Shown in pieces: positions 51,292 to 60,116 of a stretch of DNA of 64,000 bases. This DNA is from Pseudonocardia alaniniphila. Its GTDB lineage: Bacteria > Actinomycetota > Actinomycetes > Mycobacteriales > Pseudonocardiaceae. The notes below the pieces were generated by a model, which had not been told where the DNA came from, did not search any database, and saw nothing but the letters and a program-made list of their open reading frames with translations. The stretch lies in contig NZ_JAKXMK010000027.1 of assembly GCF_022524485.1 (NCBI RefSeq), forward strand, positions 62,001 through 126,000, read 5' to 3'. Each line of letters opens with the position of its first letter. Position 1 is the stretch's first letter. Both the position numbers and the translations under genes were made by a program.

Positions 51292-52302
51292 GTGGAATAT
51301 CGGTATTTGGGCGACTCCGGGTTGAAGATCTCGGAGATCACGTACGGCAACTGGCTCACCCATGGGTCTCAGATCGAGAACGACGCCGCCACCGCGTGCG
51401 TCCGCGCTGCTCTCGATGCCGGAATCACCACCTTCGACACCGCTGACGTCTACGCCAACGGCGCGGCCGAGACCGTGCTCGGTGAGGCGCTGAAGGGCGA
51501 GCGCAGGGCGTCGCTGGAGATCCTCACGAAGGTCTACTGGCCCACCGGGCCGAAGGGGCCCAACGACAGCGGCCTCTCCCGCAAACACATCATGGAGTCG
51601 ATCGACGCGAGCCTGACGAGGCTGCAGACCGACTACGTCGACGTCTACCAGGCACACCGGTACGACACCGAGACCCCGCTCGAGGAGACGATGCGGGCCT
51701 TCGCCGACGTCGTGCGGGCGGGCAAGGCGCACTACATCGGGGTCAGCGAGTGGACGGCCGAGCAGGTGCGGGCAGGCCACGCCCTCGCGACCGAGCTCGG
51801 GATCCAGCTCGTCTCGAACCAGCCGCAGTACTCCATGCTCTGGCGGGTGATCGAGGCCGAGGTCGTCCCCACGTCGGCGGAGCTGGGGGTCAGCCAGGTC
51901 GTCTTCTCCCCGATCGCCCAGGGCGTGCTCACCGGCAAGTACAGGCCGGGTGCGGAGCTTCCTTCCGGGTCACGGGCCACGGACGAGAAGGGCGGCGCCA
52001 ACACGATCAAGCGCTTCCTGAACGACGAGACGCTCACCCGCGTGCAGCAGCTCGAGCCGATCGCTGCCGACCTGGGCCTGTCGATGGCGCAGCTCGCGGT
52101 GGCCTGGGTGCTGCAGAACGACAACGTCGCCGCGGCGATCATCGGGGCGAGCCGGCCCGAGCAGGTGGCGGAGAACGCCAAGGCCTCGGGTGTGAAGCTG
52201 GAGCCGGAGGTCATGAAGCGCATCGACGAGGCGCTGGGCGACGTCGTGGACCACGACCCCGCCCGCACCGCTATGAACGCGCCGAAGACCCGCTCGAGCT
52301 GA
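51292..52302 (+). CDS. Aldo-keto reductase, Kv-beta-like
   Basis: A 336-residue AKR of the potassium-channel-beta / YghZ-like type. Motifs: MEYRYLGDSGLKISEITYG, GITTFDTADVYANGAAETVLGEAL (catalytic Asp, Tyr), LTKVYWPTGPKGPNDSGLSR, YVDVYQAHRYDTETPLEETMRAF (His), VVSNQPQYSMLWR-like LVSNQPQYSMLWRVIE, VFSPIAQGVLTGKY and the cofactor loop AAIIGASRPEQVAENAKA. Reduces aldehydes or ketones with NADPH. TAATGT (51280-51285) lies 6 nt before the GTG; leaderless. Confidence 0.92.
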   Translation: MEYRYLGDSGLKISEITYGNWLTHGSQIENDAATACVRAALDAGITTFDTADVYANGAAETVLGEALKGERRASLEILTKVYWPTGPKGPNDSGLSRKHIMESIDASLTRLQTDYVDVYQAHRYDTETPLEETMRAFADVVRAGKAHYIGVSEWTAEQVRAGHALATELGIQLVSNQPQYSMLWRVIEAEVVPTSAELGVSQVVFSPIAQGVLTGKYRPGAELPSGSRATDEKGGANTIKRFLNDETLTRVQQLEPIAADLGLSMAQLAVAWVLQNDNVAAAIIGASRPEQVAENAKASGVKLEPEVMKRIDEALGDVVDHDPARTAMNAPKTRSS

Positions 52303-52394
52303 TCGGCCCGGCCGACGGTTCACCTCTCGCCCGCGCACCGGTGCCGGGGCGCTTCACCCGCCCTGGCGCCGGTGTGCCGGCTACCGTTGGCGGC

Positions 52395-54044
52395 TCATGA
52401 CTCCGTGAGCTGTCCGTCCGCCACCGTCCAGCGGCGGGTGGCACGGACGGTGTCGAGCATGCGCCGGTCGTGGGTGACCAGCAGCACCGTGCCGGGGAAC
52501 GAGTCGAGCGCCTGCTCGAGCTGCTCGATGGCGGGCAGGTCGAGGTGGTTCGTGGGTTCGTCGAGCACCAGCAGGTTCACCTCACGGGCCTGCAGGAGGG
52601 CGAGTGCCGCCCGGGTGCGTTCGCCGGGGGACAGCTCGTTCGCAGGGCGCGGGGCGTGGTCCCCGGTGAGGCCGAACTTGGCCAGGAGCGTGCGGACGTC
52701 CGACTCGGGCCAGTCCGGCACCGCCTCGCCGAAGGCGCGGGTGAGCGGCTGCGGACCCAGGAAGAGGCCGCGGGCCTGGTCGATCTCCCCGAGCCGGACG
52801 CCGGAGCCCAGCCCTGCCGTCCCGGAGTCGACGGGGATGCGGCCCAGCAGCGCGCCGAGCAGCGTGGTCTTGCCCGACCCGTTCGCGCCGGTGATCACGA
52901 TGCGGTCGGCCCAGTCGACGCGCGCGTCGATGGGGCCGAGTGTGAACGAACCCCGGTGCACGACCGCACCGGACATCGACGCCACGACCGTGCCGGAGCG
53001 GGGTGCGGCCGCGATCGTCATGCGCAGCTCCCACTCCTTGCGCGGCTCCTCGACGACCTCCAACCGCTCGATCAGCCGTTGCGTCTGGCGGGCCTTGGCG
53101 GCCTGCTTCTCGCTGGCCTCGGCGCGGGTCTTCCGGCTGATCTTGTCGTTGTCGGTCGCCTTGCGCCGCGCGTTGCGCACGCCCTGGGCCATCCAGTTGC
53201 GCTGCATCTGGGCCCGCTCCTTGAGCCCACCGACGGTGTCGGCGTACTCCTCATAGGCCTCGCGGGCGTGGCGGCGGGCCACCTCACGCTCGGCGAGGTA
53301 GCTGTCGTACCCGCCGTCGTAGACGCCCACCTGCTGCTGAGCGAGGTCGAGTTCGACGACGCGGTTGACCGTGCGGGCGAGGAACTCGCGGTCGTGGCTG
53401 ACGATCACTGTGCTCGCTCCCCGCCCACCCGCCAATCCCTGCACGAACCGCTCCAGGCGCTCCAGGCCGTCGAGGTCGAGGTCGTTGGTCGGCTCGTCGA
53501 GCAGGAGCACGTCGTAGCGCGAGAGCAGCAGCGCGGCGAGCCCCGCCCGGGCGGCCTGCCCGCCGGAGAGGGCGGTCATCAGGGTGTCCAGGTCGACCGC
53601 CAGTCCCACCTCAGCGGCGACATCGGCGGCACGCTCGTCCAGATCGGCCCCGCCGAGGGCGAGCCAGCGGTCCAACGCGGCGGCGTAGGTGTCGTCGGAG
53701 CCCTCGGTACCTTCCGCGAGCGCCTCGGCCGCCTCGTCCATCGCCGCCTGGGCCCCGCTGACGCCGGTGCGGCGGGCAAGGAACGCGGCCACCGTCTCCC
53801 CTGGTCGGCGGTCGGGCTCCTGGGGGAGGTGCCCCACGGTCGCGTCCGGCGGGCTGAGGACGATCTTGCCTTCTTCCGGCTCGAGCTCACCGGCGAGCAG
53901 TCGCAGCAGCGTGGACTTGCCGGCGCCGTTGGCGCCGACGAGCCCGACGACGTCGCCGGGTGCGACCACCAGGTCGAGACCGGAGAACAGGACGCGGGCG
54001 CCGTGGCCGGCGGCGAGATCGGTGGCCTGGAGGGTGGCGCTCAT
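52395..54044 (-). CDS. ABC-F family ATPase
   Basis: A 549-residue protein with two ATPase domains and no membrane helices. Domain 1: VGLVGANGAGKSTLLRLLAG (Walker A), LSGGQAARAGLAALLLSRYDVLLLDEPTNDLD. Domain 2: IVITGANGSGKTTLLGALLG, LSPGERTRAALALLQAREVNLLVLDEPTNHLD. The inter-domain linker is a basic helical hairpin (VRNARRKATDNDKISRKTRA), the arm that in other ABC-F proteins enters the ribosomal E site. Such proteins rescue stalled ribosomes or protect against antibiotics; no resistance class can be assigned. Start at MSATLQATDL; upstream sequence does not resemble the family. Divergent from the aquaporin gene. Confidence 0.9.
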   Translation of the reverse strand: MSATLQATDLAAGHGARVLFSGLDLVVAPGDVVGLVGANGAGKSTLLRLLAGELEPEEGKIVLSPPDATVGHLPQEPDRRPGETVAAFLARRTGVSGAQAAMDEAAEALAEGTEGSDDTYAAALDRWLALGGADLDERAADVAAEVGLAVDLDTLMTALSGGQAARAGLAALLLSRYDVLLLDEPTNDLDLDGLERLERFVQGLAGGRGASTVIVSHDREFLARTVNRVVELDLAQQQVGVYDGGYDSYLAEREVARRHAREAYEEYADTVGGLKERAQMQRNWMAQGVRNARRKATDNDKISRKTRAEASEKQAAKARQTQRLIERLEVVEEPRKEWELRMTIAAAPRSGTVVASMSGAVVHRGSFTLGPIDARVDWADRIVITGANGSGKTTLLGALLGRIPVDSGTAGLGSGVRLGEIDQARGLFLGPQPLTRAFGEAVPDWPESDVRTLLAKFGLTGDHAPRPANELSPGERTRAALALLQAREVNLLVLDEPTNHLDLPAIEQLEQALDSFPGTVLLVTHDRRMLDTVRATRRWTVADGQLTES

Positions 54045-54145
54045 GGCACCGTCAACGCTACTGCCCGCGACTCCGCGGGCCCGCTGCGGTCGGGTTGCGC
54101 CGTCGCCCGGTATCGGTTCGACCCGGCAATTGTTCGTCAAGACAA

Positions 54146-54172
54146 ATGATCGTCATTTTTGATGACTACACT
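54146..54172 (+). promoter_or_regulatory. AT-rich promoter with repeated ATGA/TCAT half-sites upstream of aquaporin gene
   Basis: Three half-sites occur: ATGA (54146-54149), TCAT (54153-54156) and ATGA (54162-54165). The last two sit in the inverted repeat GTCAT-TTTTG-ATGAC (54152-54166). TACACT (54167-54172) is a -10 box 7 nt before the ATG at 54180. The low GC here stands out. Confidence 0.5.
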
Positions 54173-54179
54173 AGGAGTC

Positions 54180-54974
54180 ATGAGCGCGCCGACCGATCGT
54201 CCGCCGTGCCCGCCACCACTCCCGTTGTCGCGGTCACTCGATGAGCTCGGACTCACGGCTGTGCTGTTGTTCCTGGTGGTCAGCGTCGTCCGGTGGCTTC
54301 GGGCGCCGTCCTCACCGATGTACGTGGCTGACCTGGGGATCGCACTCGCCGTCGTCGGGGCCTTCAGCGGCCTCCTGCTCGTCGCGTTGATCCTCTCCCC
54401 GCCCGGGCGCCGCAGCGGTGGGCACATGAACCCGGCCGTGACGATCGCGTTGTGGCTCATGGACGTCTTCCCCGGCCTGTCCGTGCTCCCCTATGTCGTC
54501 GCCCAACTCACGGGATCGGTTCTGGGGGTCGTCCTCGCACGTCTGACGTGGGGCCCGATCGTCGGGTCCGCGGACGTCGGGTACGCCGCGATCCGCCCCG
54601 CGCCGACGTGGGATCCGTCCGCGGTCTTTCTCGCCGAGGTCGGCTGCACCCTCGGACTGATCCTGCTCGTCGGGTTCTTCCTGGCGCACCCGCGGTGGCA
54701 CCGTTTTCTGCCGCCCGCACTCGCTGTCGCGCTCGCAGCGATCATCGCTTTCCTCGGGCCGTTGAGCGGGGGATCCGCGAACCCGGCACGCCAGTGGGGT
54801 CCGGCCCTGCTGAGCGCTCAGGGCACGGACCTCTGGATCTATCTCGTCGCCCCGGTCATCGGTGCGGTTCTCGGCGCCGGGCTCCACCACCTCCTGATCC
54901 GCCGCTTCCACACACACCAGCCGCTGTCGTACAACCTCTCGGGTCCCGAACCCGCGCGAGCCGGAGCTGCCTGA
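54180..54974 (+). CDS. Aquaporin / glycerol facilitator (MIP family)
   Basis: A 264-residue, six-helix channel protein. The two pore loops are GGHMNPAVTIALWLMDVFPG (first NPA) and GGSANPARQWGPALLSA (second NPA with the conserved Arg after it). Helix 2 and 5 regions read VVGAFSGLLLVALILS and LAVALAAIIAFLGPLSG. It passes water or small neutral solutes; the selectivity is unproven. A leaderless start with TACACT 7 nt upstream is likely; TTG and ATG starts upstream (54159, 54162) are less probable. Operator-like repeats precede it. Confidence 0.9.
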   Translation: MSAPTDRPPCPPPLPLSRSLDELGLTAVLLFLVVSVVRWLRAPSSPMYVADLGIALAVVGAFSGLLLVALILSPPGRRSGGHMNPAVTIALWLMDVFPGLSVLPYVVAQLTGSVLGVVLARLTWGPIVGSADVGYAAIRPAPTWDPSAVFLAEVGCTLGLILLVGFFLAHPRWHRFLPPALAVALAAIIAFLGPLSGGSANPARQWGPALLSAQGTDLWIYLVAPVIGAVLGAGLHHLLIRRFHTHQPLSYNLSGPEPARAGAA

Positions 54975-54983
54975 ACCGGTGCC

Positions 54984-56891
54984 CTACTCGCGGGCGCCCA
55001 GCAGGGCCACGGGCTGCGTGCGGGTGGCGGAGAGCGTGGTGACCACGCTCGTCGCCCCCGTCACCAGGAACGCGCCGGCGCCGACGGTGAGGACGAACGT
55101 CCACGGCAGCGACAGCGTGGCGACCCCGGCGATCGCGCTCGTCGTGGACAACACCGCGATGAACGTGGCCGCCGCGGCGAGCGTGCCGAGCAGCAGGCCG
55201 ATGACCGTGACCGCCCACGACTCCACCAGTGCCATGCGCACCACCTGACCGCGGGTCAGGCCTCCGGCCCGTGCGGTGGCGAACTCCGCCCGCCGCGCCG
55301 AGGCCCCGACCACCACGGCGTTGGCCACGCCGATCAGCGCGTACATCCCGCCCAGGCCCATGATCACCAGGAAGACGCCGGCGCTCGTGTCGCTCCGCGC
55401 CGCGGCGTCACGCGCGATCCAGTCGTCCACGGTGAGCACCTCGCCCACGGCACCGAGTGCCGCCGTGACCGTTGCAGGGTCGGCGCCGGGCTCGAGCGCG
55501 ACGAAGGTCCGGGAGGGCGCGCCGGCGAGCTCGGGCGTGGGCACGAGCCCCGGCGGGAGCAGCAACTGCGGGCCACCGGCGATCCGGGTAGGCACCGCGG
55601 CGACCACCGGCAGCGGTCCGAGGTCGCTCTCGCCCGCGCGGACGGCGACCGTCGCACCCGGCCCCGGCATGTCTCCGGTGGGGCCGCTCGCAACGGCGCG
55701 CCCCTGCAGGGCGGCCAGCGTCCCGGTGCCGGGATGGAACCGCTCGTAGGCCTGCGGGTCGACGACGAGGCCGGTGCCCGTCCAGGTCTCGGCGTCCTCG
55801 CCGCTGCCGACGGCGACCCAGATCGGTACCGCGACCTCGGTGGAGGCACCGGCCACGCCGGGAACGCCGCTGATCCGCTCGCCCACCGGACCGGTGGTCT
55901 CGACCACGAGATCACCTGTGGCGCCCCGGCGCTGCTCGATCTCACCGGCCGCCGCGAAGGAGGTGAGCGCCCCGCTCTGCCCCAGCACGATTCCGACCAG
56001 CACGATCAGCGGCGCGGCGACCGACGCGCTGCGCCGCACACCGTCGCGCAGGTTCGCCCGGGCGAGCTCGCTGAGCACGCCACCTCCCCGTACGGGGAGC
56101 AGCCGGGCGACCCCCGGCACCAGCAGCGGGCTCAGTGCGCTGAAGGCCACCGCCGCGCACAGCGCCGCGTTCACGGCCATGGCCTGGCCGCCCCCGCTGC
56201 CACCCACGGGCGCCAGGATCACCAGGCTCACGGCGCCCGCGAGGAACAGCAGTCCGATGCCCCATCGGCCCGCCGTCATCACACGGGCGGCCTCGCCGGT
56301 GTCCCGCAGCGCCTCCAGCGGTCGCACGCGGGAAGCGCGCCGCGCAGCGACGAGCACCCCGGCCAGCGCGTTGCCGACGCCGACGCCGATCGCGACGCCG
56401 AGGATCCAGGTGCGCCACTGTGGCGTGAAGCCCGGTGGCACGAAGCCGAGCGTCTCGAGCAGCCACGTCTGGAACGACATCACGGCCAGGCCCACCGGGA
56501 TCCCGGCTGCGGTGCCGATCGTCCCGAGCAGCACGGCCTCGCCGATGAGCAGGCGGCGCAGCTGGCCGCGACCGGCTCCGGCAAGGCGGAGCAGCGCGAG
56601 GTCACGGCGGCGCTGGGCAACGGTGAACGCGAACGTCGACCCGACGATGAACACCGTGAGGAAGGCCGAGAAGCCGAGGGTCAGTGCGGAGAGGGTGATG
56701 GCGAGCTCGGTGCCCTCGGTGAAGGCGGCGTACTCGGCCGCACCGAGCCCGGCCGGGGTGTCGAGGGTTGCCGCGGAGATCAGGACGAGCAGGGACGACT
56801 GCACGAGCGCGACGCCGAAGCACACGGTCAGCGCGGCCCCGATGAAGAGCGCCCAGCGCTCGGTGAAGGTGGACCAGGACAGTCGCAGCAT
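54984..56891 (-). CDS. FtsX-type ABC transporter permease
   Basis: A 635-residue permease with two FtsX domains. An N-terminal helix (ALFIGAALTVCFGVALVQSS) is followed by the first three-helix FtsX domain (about 70-190: LTLGFSAFLTVFIVGSTFAF, LIGEAVLLGTIGTAAGIPVGLAV, ILGVAIGVGVGNALAGVLV), four central helices, a large outer domain (about 330-500), and a second FtsX domain with GLGGMYALIGVANAVVVGASARR and LVESWAVTVIGLLLGTLAAAATF. It belongs to the MacB/LolCDE-like exporters of lipids, peptides or drugs and pairs with the ATPase encoded upstream. Confidence 0.88.
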   Translation of the reverse strand: MLRLSWSTFTERWALFIGAALTVCFGVALVQSSLLVLISAATLDTPAGLGAAEYAAFTEGTELAITLSALTLGFSAFLTVFIVGSTFAFTVAQRRRDLALLRLAGAGRGQLRRLLIGEAVLLGTIGTAAGIPVGLAVMSFQTWLLETLGFVPPGFTPQWRTWILGVAIGVGVGNALAGVLVAARRASRVRPLEALRDTGEAARVMTAGRWGIGLLFLAGAVSLVILAPVGGSGGGQAMAVNAALCAAVAFSALSPLLVPGVARLLPVRGGGVLSELARANLRDGVRRSASVAAPLIVLVGIVLGQSGALTSFAAAGEIEQRRGATGDLVVETTGPVGERISGVPGVAGASTEVAVPIWVAVGSGEDAETWTGTGLVVDPQAYERFHPGTGTLAALQGRAVASGPTGDMPGPGATVAVRAGESDLGPLPVVAAVPTRIAGGPQLLLPPGLVPTPELAGAPSRTFVALEPGADPATVTAALGAVGEVLTVDDWIARDAAARSDTSAGVFLVIMGLGGMYALIGVANAVVVGASARRAEFATARAGGLTRGQVVRMALVESWAVTVIGLLLGTLAAAATFIAVLSTTSAIAGVATLSLPWTFVLTVGAGAFLVTGATSVVTTLSATRTQPVALLGARE

Positions 56892-56896
56892 CGGTC

Positions 56897-57673
56897 TCAG
56901 CGCTCCAGTGCCACGAGGCGGTCGGCCACGTCCCGGGCGGTGGCACCGACCATCAGGTCGTCCACGCGCCCGTCGCGCAGGAACACGACGGCGTCGGCGT
57001 GAGCCGCCGCGGCCGGGTCGTGCGTGACCATCACGATCGTCTGGCCGCCGTCCACCATCGCGCGCAGGAGGGCGAGCACGGTGCGCGCCGACGTGGAGTC
57101 GAGAGCTCCGGTCGGCTCGTCGGCGAACAGCACCTCGGGGCGGGTCACCATCGCGCGGGCGATGGCCACGCGCTGCTGTTGGCCGCCGGACAGCTCACGT
57201 GGCCGGTGCCTGCCGCGCTCGGCCATGCCGACGGCCGCGAGCACGGCCCGTATCTGCGATCTCGGTGGTCGTCTCCCGGCAAGTCGCAGTGGGAGCGCCA
57301 CGTTCTGCTCCGCGGTGAGTGCGCCGAGCAGGTTGAAGCTCTGGAACACGAACCCGACGCGGTCGCGGCGCAGCGCGGTGAGCTCGCCGTCGCTCGCCGC
57401 GGTGATGTCGGTGTCGCCGAGCAGCACCTGCCCGGCGTCGACGCGTTCGAGGCCCGCTGCGCAGTGCAGCAGCGTGGACTTCCCCGAACCCGACGGGCCC
57501 ATCACGGCGGTCCAGGTGCCGCGGGGGAATTCGAGGTCCACGTGGTCGACGGCGCGTACCGTCGCGGGTCCGGTGCCGTAGGTGCGGCTCACGCCGCGCA
57601 GTGCCACGGCGGGGGTGGTGCGGGTGCGCATCGCCGCAGGGATCATCGGCGCCGGGTTCGTGGTCGTCGTCAT
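56897..57673 (-). CDS. ABC transporter ATPase (MacB/LolD type)
   Basis: A 258-residue ATPase. Walker A is AVMGPSGSGKSTLLHCAAGL, Q loop VGFVFQSFNLLGALT, signature RELSGGQQQRVAIARAMVTRPEVLFADEPTGALDS with Walker B, and H loop MVTHDPAA. The A-x-D-G-Q region (AGLERVDAGQVLLGD) is normal. It powers the FtsX permease encoded 5 nt downstream on the same strand. Ligand unknown; no accessory fusion protein is seen. Confidence 0.92.
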   Translation of the reverse strand: MTTTTNPAPMIPAAMRTRTTPAVALRGVSRTYGTGPATVRAVDHVDLEFPRGTWTAVMGPSGSGKSTLLHCAAGLERVDAGQVLLGDTDITAASDGELTALRRDRVGFVFQSFNLLGALTAEQNVALPLRLAGRRPPRSQIRAVLAAVGMAERGRHRPRELSGGQQQRVAIARAMVTRPEVLFADEPTGALDSTSARTVLALLRAMVDGGQTIVMVTHDPAAAAHADAVVFLRDGRVDDLMVGATARDVADRLVALER

Positions 57674-57729
57674 GGGGAGATTCCATCGGCCCAGGTCCCC
57701 ATGGGCATTGCGCTGCGCCCCCGAGCGCG

Positions 57730-57749
57730 GGGTGGGGAACGCCCCACCC
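57730..57749. other. Hairpin in the divergent gap 57674-57899
   Basis: GGGTGGGG / CCCCACCC, 8-bp stem, AACG loop. It lies in the 226-nt gap between the minus-strand ABC ATPase and the plus-strand Abi-like gene; possible attenuator or regulator site, function unknown. Otherwise this gap shows no gene. Confidence 0.35.
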
Positions 57750-57899
57750 GGCGGTGTGACGGGCCGGATGATCGACGCCGCCGTGGGGCGGCAGACTGAT
57801 GGCGAGAACGCAGAAACCCCGGTGATGTAGCTCGTCGCGATGGACGGCCAGGGATCGCTCCGGGGTCTTCGCAGGCCAGTTTAGAGGAGCGGCCAGAGG

Positions 57900-58586
57900 G
57901 TGTCGACCTCCCCGCCCGGAGGATGCCGGTCGGCAGTTCCTGTCGTCGACGCCGCGCGCATCCAGCACAGGCTCGCCGTCCCCCGCATGGCCACCTACGT
58001 CGAGGCCTGCGAGGGCGACCTCGACCGCGCTCTGCGCCTCTACCGATGGAACGCGGTTCTTGCCGGGGCGCTCTGGGAGACGCTCGGCCACACCGAGGTC
58101 CTGCTCCGCAACGCGATCCACGACGCCCTCACCACGCGCCACGGGATGCGCGGAATCGCCGGATCCTGGTTCGACGACGTCGACGGCGAACTCGACCGAC
58201 GGGCGCGTGACGAGATCATCACGGCCAGAAGGCGCGCGCGCCGCAGCGCCGGCGCCGGAATCCCGCCCGGGAAGATCGTCGCGGAGCTGCCTTTCGGGTT
58301 CTGGCGGTATCTGCTCGCCCGCCGCTACAGCGCCACCCTCTGGCCCGCCATGCGTCACGCGTTTCCGCACCTACCGGGACGCGATCGGGTGCAGCTGGAA
58401 GAACCGGTGATCCGCCTGCACCAGGTCCGCAATCGCATTGCGCACCACGAGCCCCTCATCCGCGAGGACATTCCCGCCCGCGTCGCCGACCTGGAGGCAG
58501 TTCTCGAAGCGATCGATCCGGCACTGCGGGCATGGGTCCGCGACGACAGCGGACGACTCGGCGCGATCATCGACCAGCGTCCCTGA
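57900..58586 (+). CDS. Abi-like (HEPN-fold) protein
   Basis: A 228-residue helical protein of the Abi_2-like family. The N terminus reads RLAVPRMATYVEACEGDLDRALRLYRWNAVLAGALWETLGHTEVLLRNAIHDAL, typical of this family, and a later block LPFGFWRYLLARRYSATLWP ends in the HEPN-type RNase motif RNRIAHHEPLI (R-x4-H). Relatives are phage-defence abortive-infection toxins or housekeeping RNases of unknown target. It stands alone; no antitoxin is adjacent. GTG start with AGAGG 8 nt upstream. Confidence 0.7.
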   Translation: MSTSPPGGCRSAVPVVDAARIQHRLAVPRMATYVEACEGDLDRALRLYRWNAVLAGALWETLGHTEVLLRNAIHDALTTRHGMRGIAGSWFDDVDGELDRRARDEIITARRRARRSAGAGIPPGKIVAELPFGFWRYLLARRYSATLWPAMRHAFPHLPGRDRVQLEEPVIRLHQVRNRIAHHEPLIREDIPARVADLEAVLEAIDPALRAWVRDDSGRLGAIIDQRP

Positions 58587-58724
58587 CGGGGCTGCACCGG
58601 GCCGCGATTACCGCTGGCCGACGTAATGGCCGGGCAAAGTGAAGCTCATTCGGAGGTTGTGGATCAGCCACCGGCGGGGTTCACTGGCCGCACTTCGCAT
58701 CGGTCCGACGGGGGAGACGTCCGG

Positions 58725-60116
58725 ATGAGAGGTGTGGCTCGCCGTATCGGAGCGGCTCTGGGTCTCGTGACCGTGCTGCTCCTCTCGGCCTGCGCCGGCG
58801 GGGGTGGGGACGAGGGCGGCGAGCGGCGTATCACGGTCTGGACGGCCGACACCCTCCCCGACCGCGTGGCGGCCACGCAGGCGATCATCGCCCGGTTCAC
58901 CCAGCAGACCGGAGTGCAGGTGGAGCTCGTCGGCGTCGACGAGGACCAGTTCAACCAGCTGCTCACCAGCTCGGCGGCTGCGGGGGAGCTGCCGGACGTG
59001 ATCGGATCGATCCCCCTGTCGTCGGTGCGCACGCTCGCGACCAACGACCTCGTGAACGCCGAGGCCACCGCCGCCGTGGTCGACGCGCTCGGGGCAGGCA
59101 CCTTCGACCAGCGCGCCCTGGAGCTCACCCGCGACGGCGACCGCCAGCTCGCGGTGCCGAGCGAGGCATGGTCGCAGCTCCTCTACTACCGGCGAGACCT
59201 CTTCGCCGCCGCGGGGCTGCCTGCTCCCACCACCTACACCGACATCCTGAACGCGGCGCGCACGCTCACGCCCGACGGCCGCGTGGGCTTCGCCGGAGCC
59301 ACCGCGCCGGGCGACGCCTTCACCCAGCAGACCTTCGAGCACATCGCGCTCGCCAACGGGTGCGAGCTCGTCAACAGCGCGGGCGAGATCACCATCGCGA
59401 GCCCGCAGTGCGTCGCGGCGTTCGAGTTCTACCGCGACCTGATCACCAACTACTCCGTGCCCGGCACCCAGGACGTCGACACGGTGCGCGCTGCCTACTT
59501 CTCCGGACAGGCGGCGATGGCGGTGTGGTCGACGTTCCTGCTCGACGAGCTGGCCGGCCTGCGCAACGACGCCAAGCCCAGCTGCCCGGAGTGCGTGGCG
59601 GACCCGGCGTTCCTGGCCCGCAACACCGGTGTGGTCACGGCCTTGCGAGGCCCGGACGGCACCGCTCCTGCCCAGTTCGGCGAGGTGGTGAACTGGGCGA
59701 TCACCTCGGAGGCCACCAGCGACCTCGCCCAGCAGTTCGTGCAGTTCATGATGAGCGACGGCTACGTCGACTGGCTCGCCTTCGCCCCGGAGGGTAAGTT
59801 CCCCGCCCGGTCGGGGAGCACCCCGGGCGGCACGGAGTTCGTCGACCGCTGGAAGACGCTGCCGGTGGGCGTCGACACCGAGGGGCCGCTCACGCAGTTC
59901 TACCCACCCGAGGTGCTGAACGTCCTGGCGACGGGACCCGAGGCCTTCACGCGGTGGGGGATCACCCAGGGGCAGGGCGACCTGATCGGCGCGTCACTCG
60001 GTGAGCTCCCGGTTCCGGCGGCGGTCGCGGCCGTCACGAGCGGTGCAGTCGACGCGCCGGGTGCCGCCGCCCAGGCCGAGGCCGCTCTGAAGTCGATTCA
60101 GGACTCGCTGCGGTGA
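58725..60116 (+). CDS. Extracellular sugar-binding lipoprotein of an ABC importer
   Basis: A 463-residue lipoprotein, family 1 solute-binding protein. The signal peptide MRGVARRIGAALGLVTVLLL ends in lipobox LSAC with Cys23, then ITVWTADTLPDRVAATQAIIARFTQQTGVQVELVGVDEDQ (typical first lobe), LPDVIGSIPLSSV, PSEAWSQLLYYRRDLFAAAGL, and FSGQAAMAVWSTFLLD. Four cysteines (NGCELV, ASPQCVA, CPECVA) may form disulfides. The ATG at 58725 has GGGGGAG 8 nt upstream; the frame reads 33 codons further upstream without a signal sequence. Sugar not identifiable. Overlaps the permease gene. Confidence 0.85.
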   Translation: MRGVARRIGAALGLVTVLLLSACAGGGGDEGGERRITVWTADTLPDRVAATQAIIARFTQQTGVQVELVGVDEDQFNQLLTSSAAAGELPDVIGSIPLSSVRTLATNDLVNAEATAAVVDALGAGTFDQRALELTRDGDRQLAVPSEAWSQLLYYRRDLFAAAGLPAPTTYTDILNAARTLTPDGRVGFAGATAPGDAFTQQTFEHIALANGCELVNSAGEITIASPQCVAAFEFYRDLITNYSVPGTQDVDTVRAAYFSGQAAMAVWSTFLLDELAGLRNDAKPSCPECVADPAFLARNTGVVTALRGPDGTAPAQFGEVVNWAITSEATSDLAQQFVQFMMSDGYVDWLAFAPEGKFPARSGSTPGGTEFVDRWKTLPVGVDTEGPLTQFYPPEVLNVLATGPEAFTRWGITQGQGDLIGASLGELPVPAAVAAVTSGAVDAPGAAAQAEAALKSIQDSLR

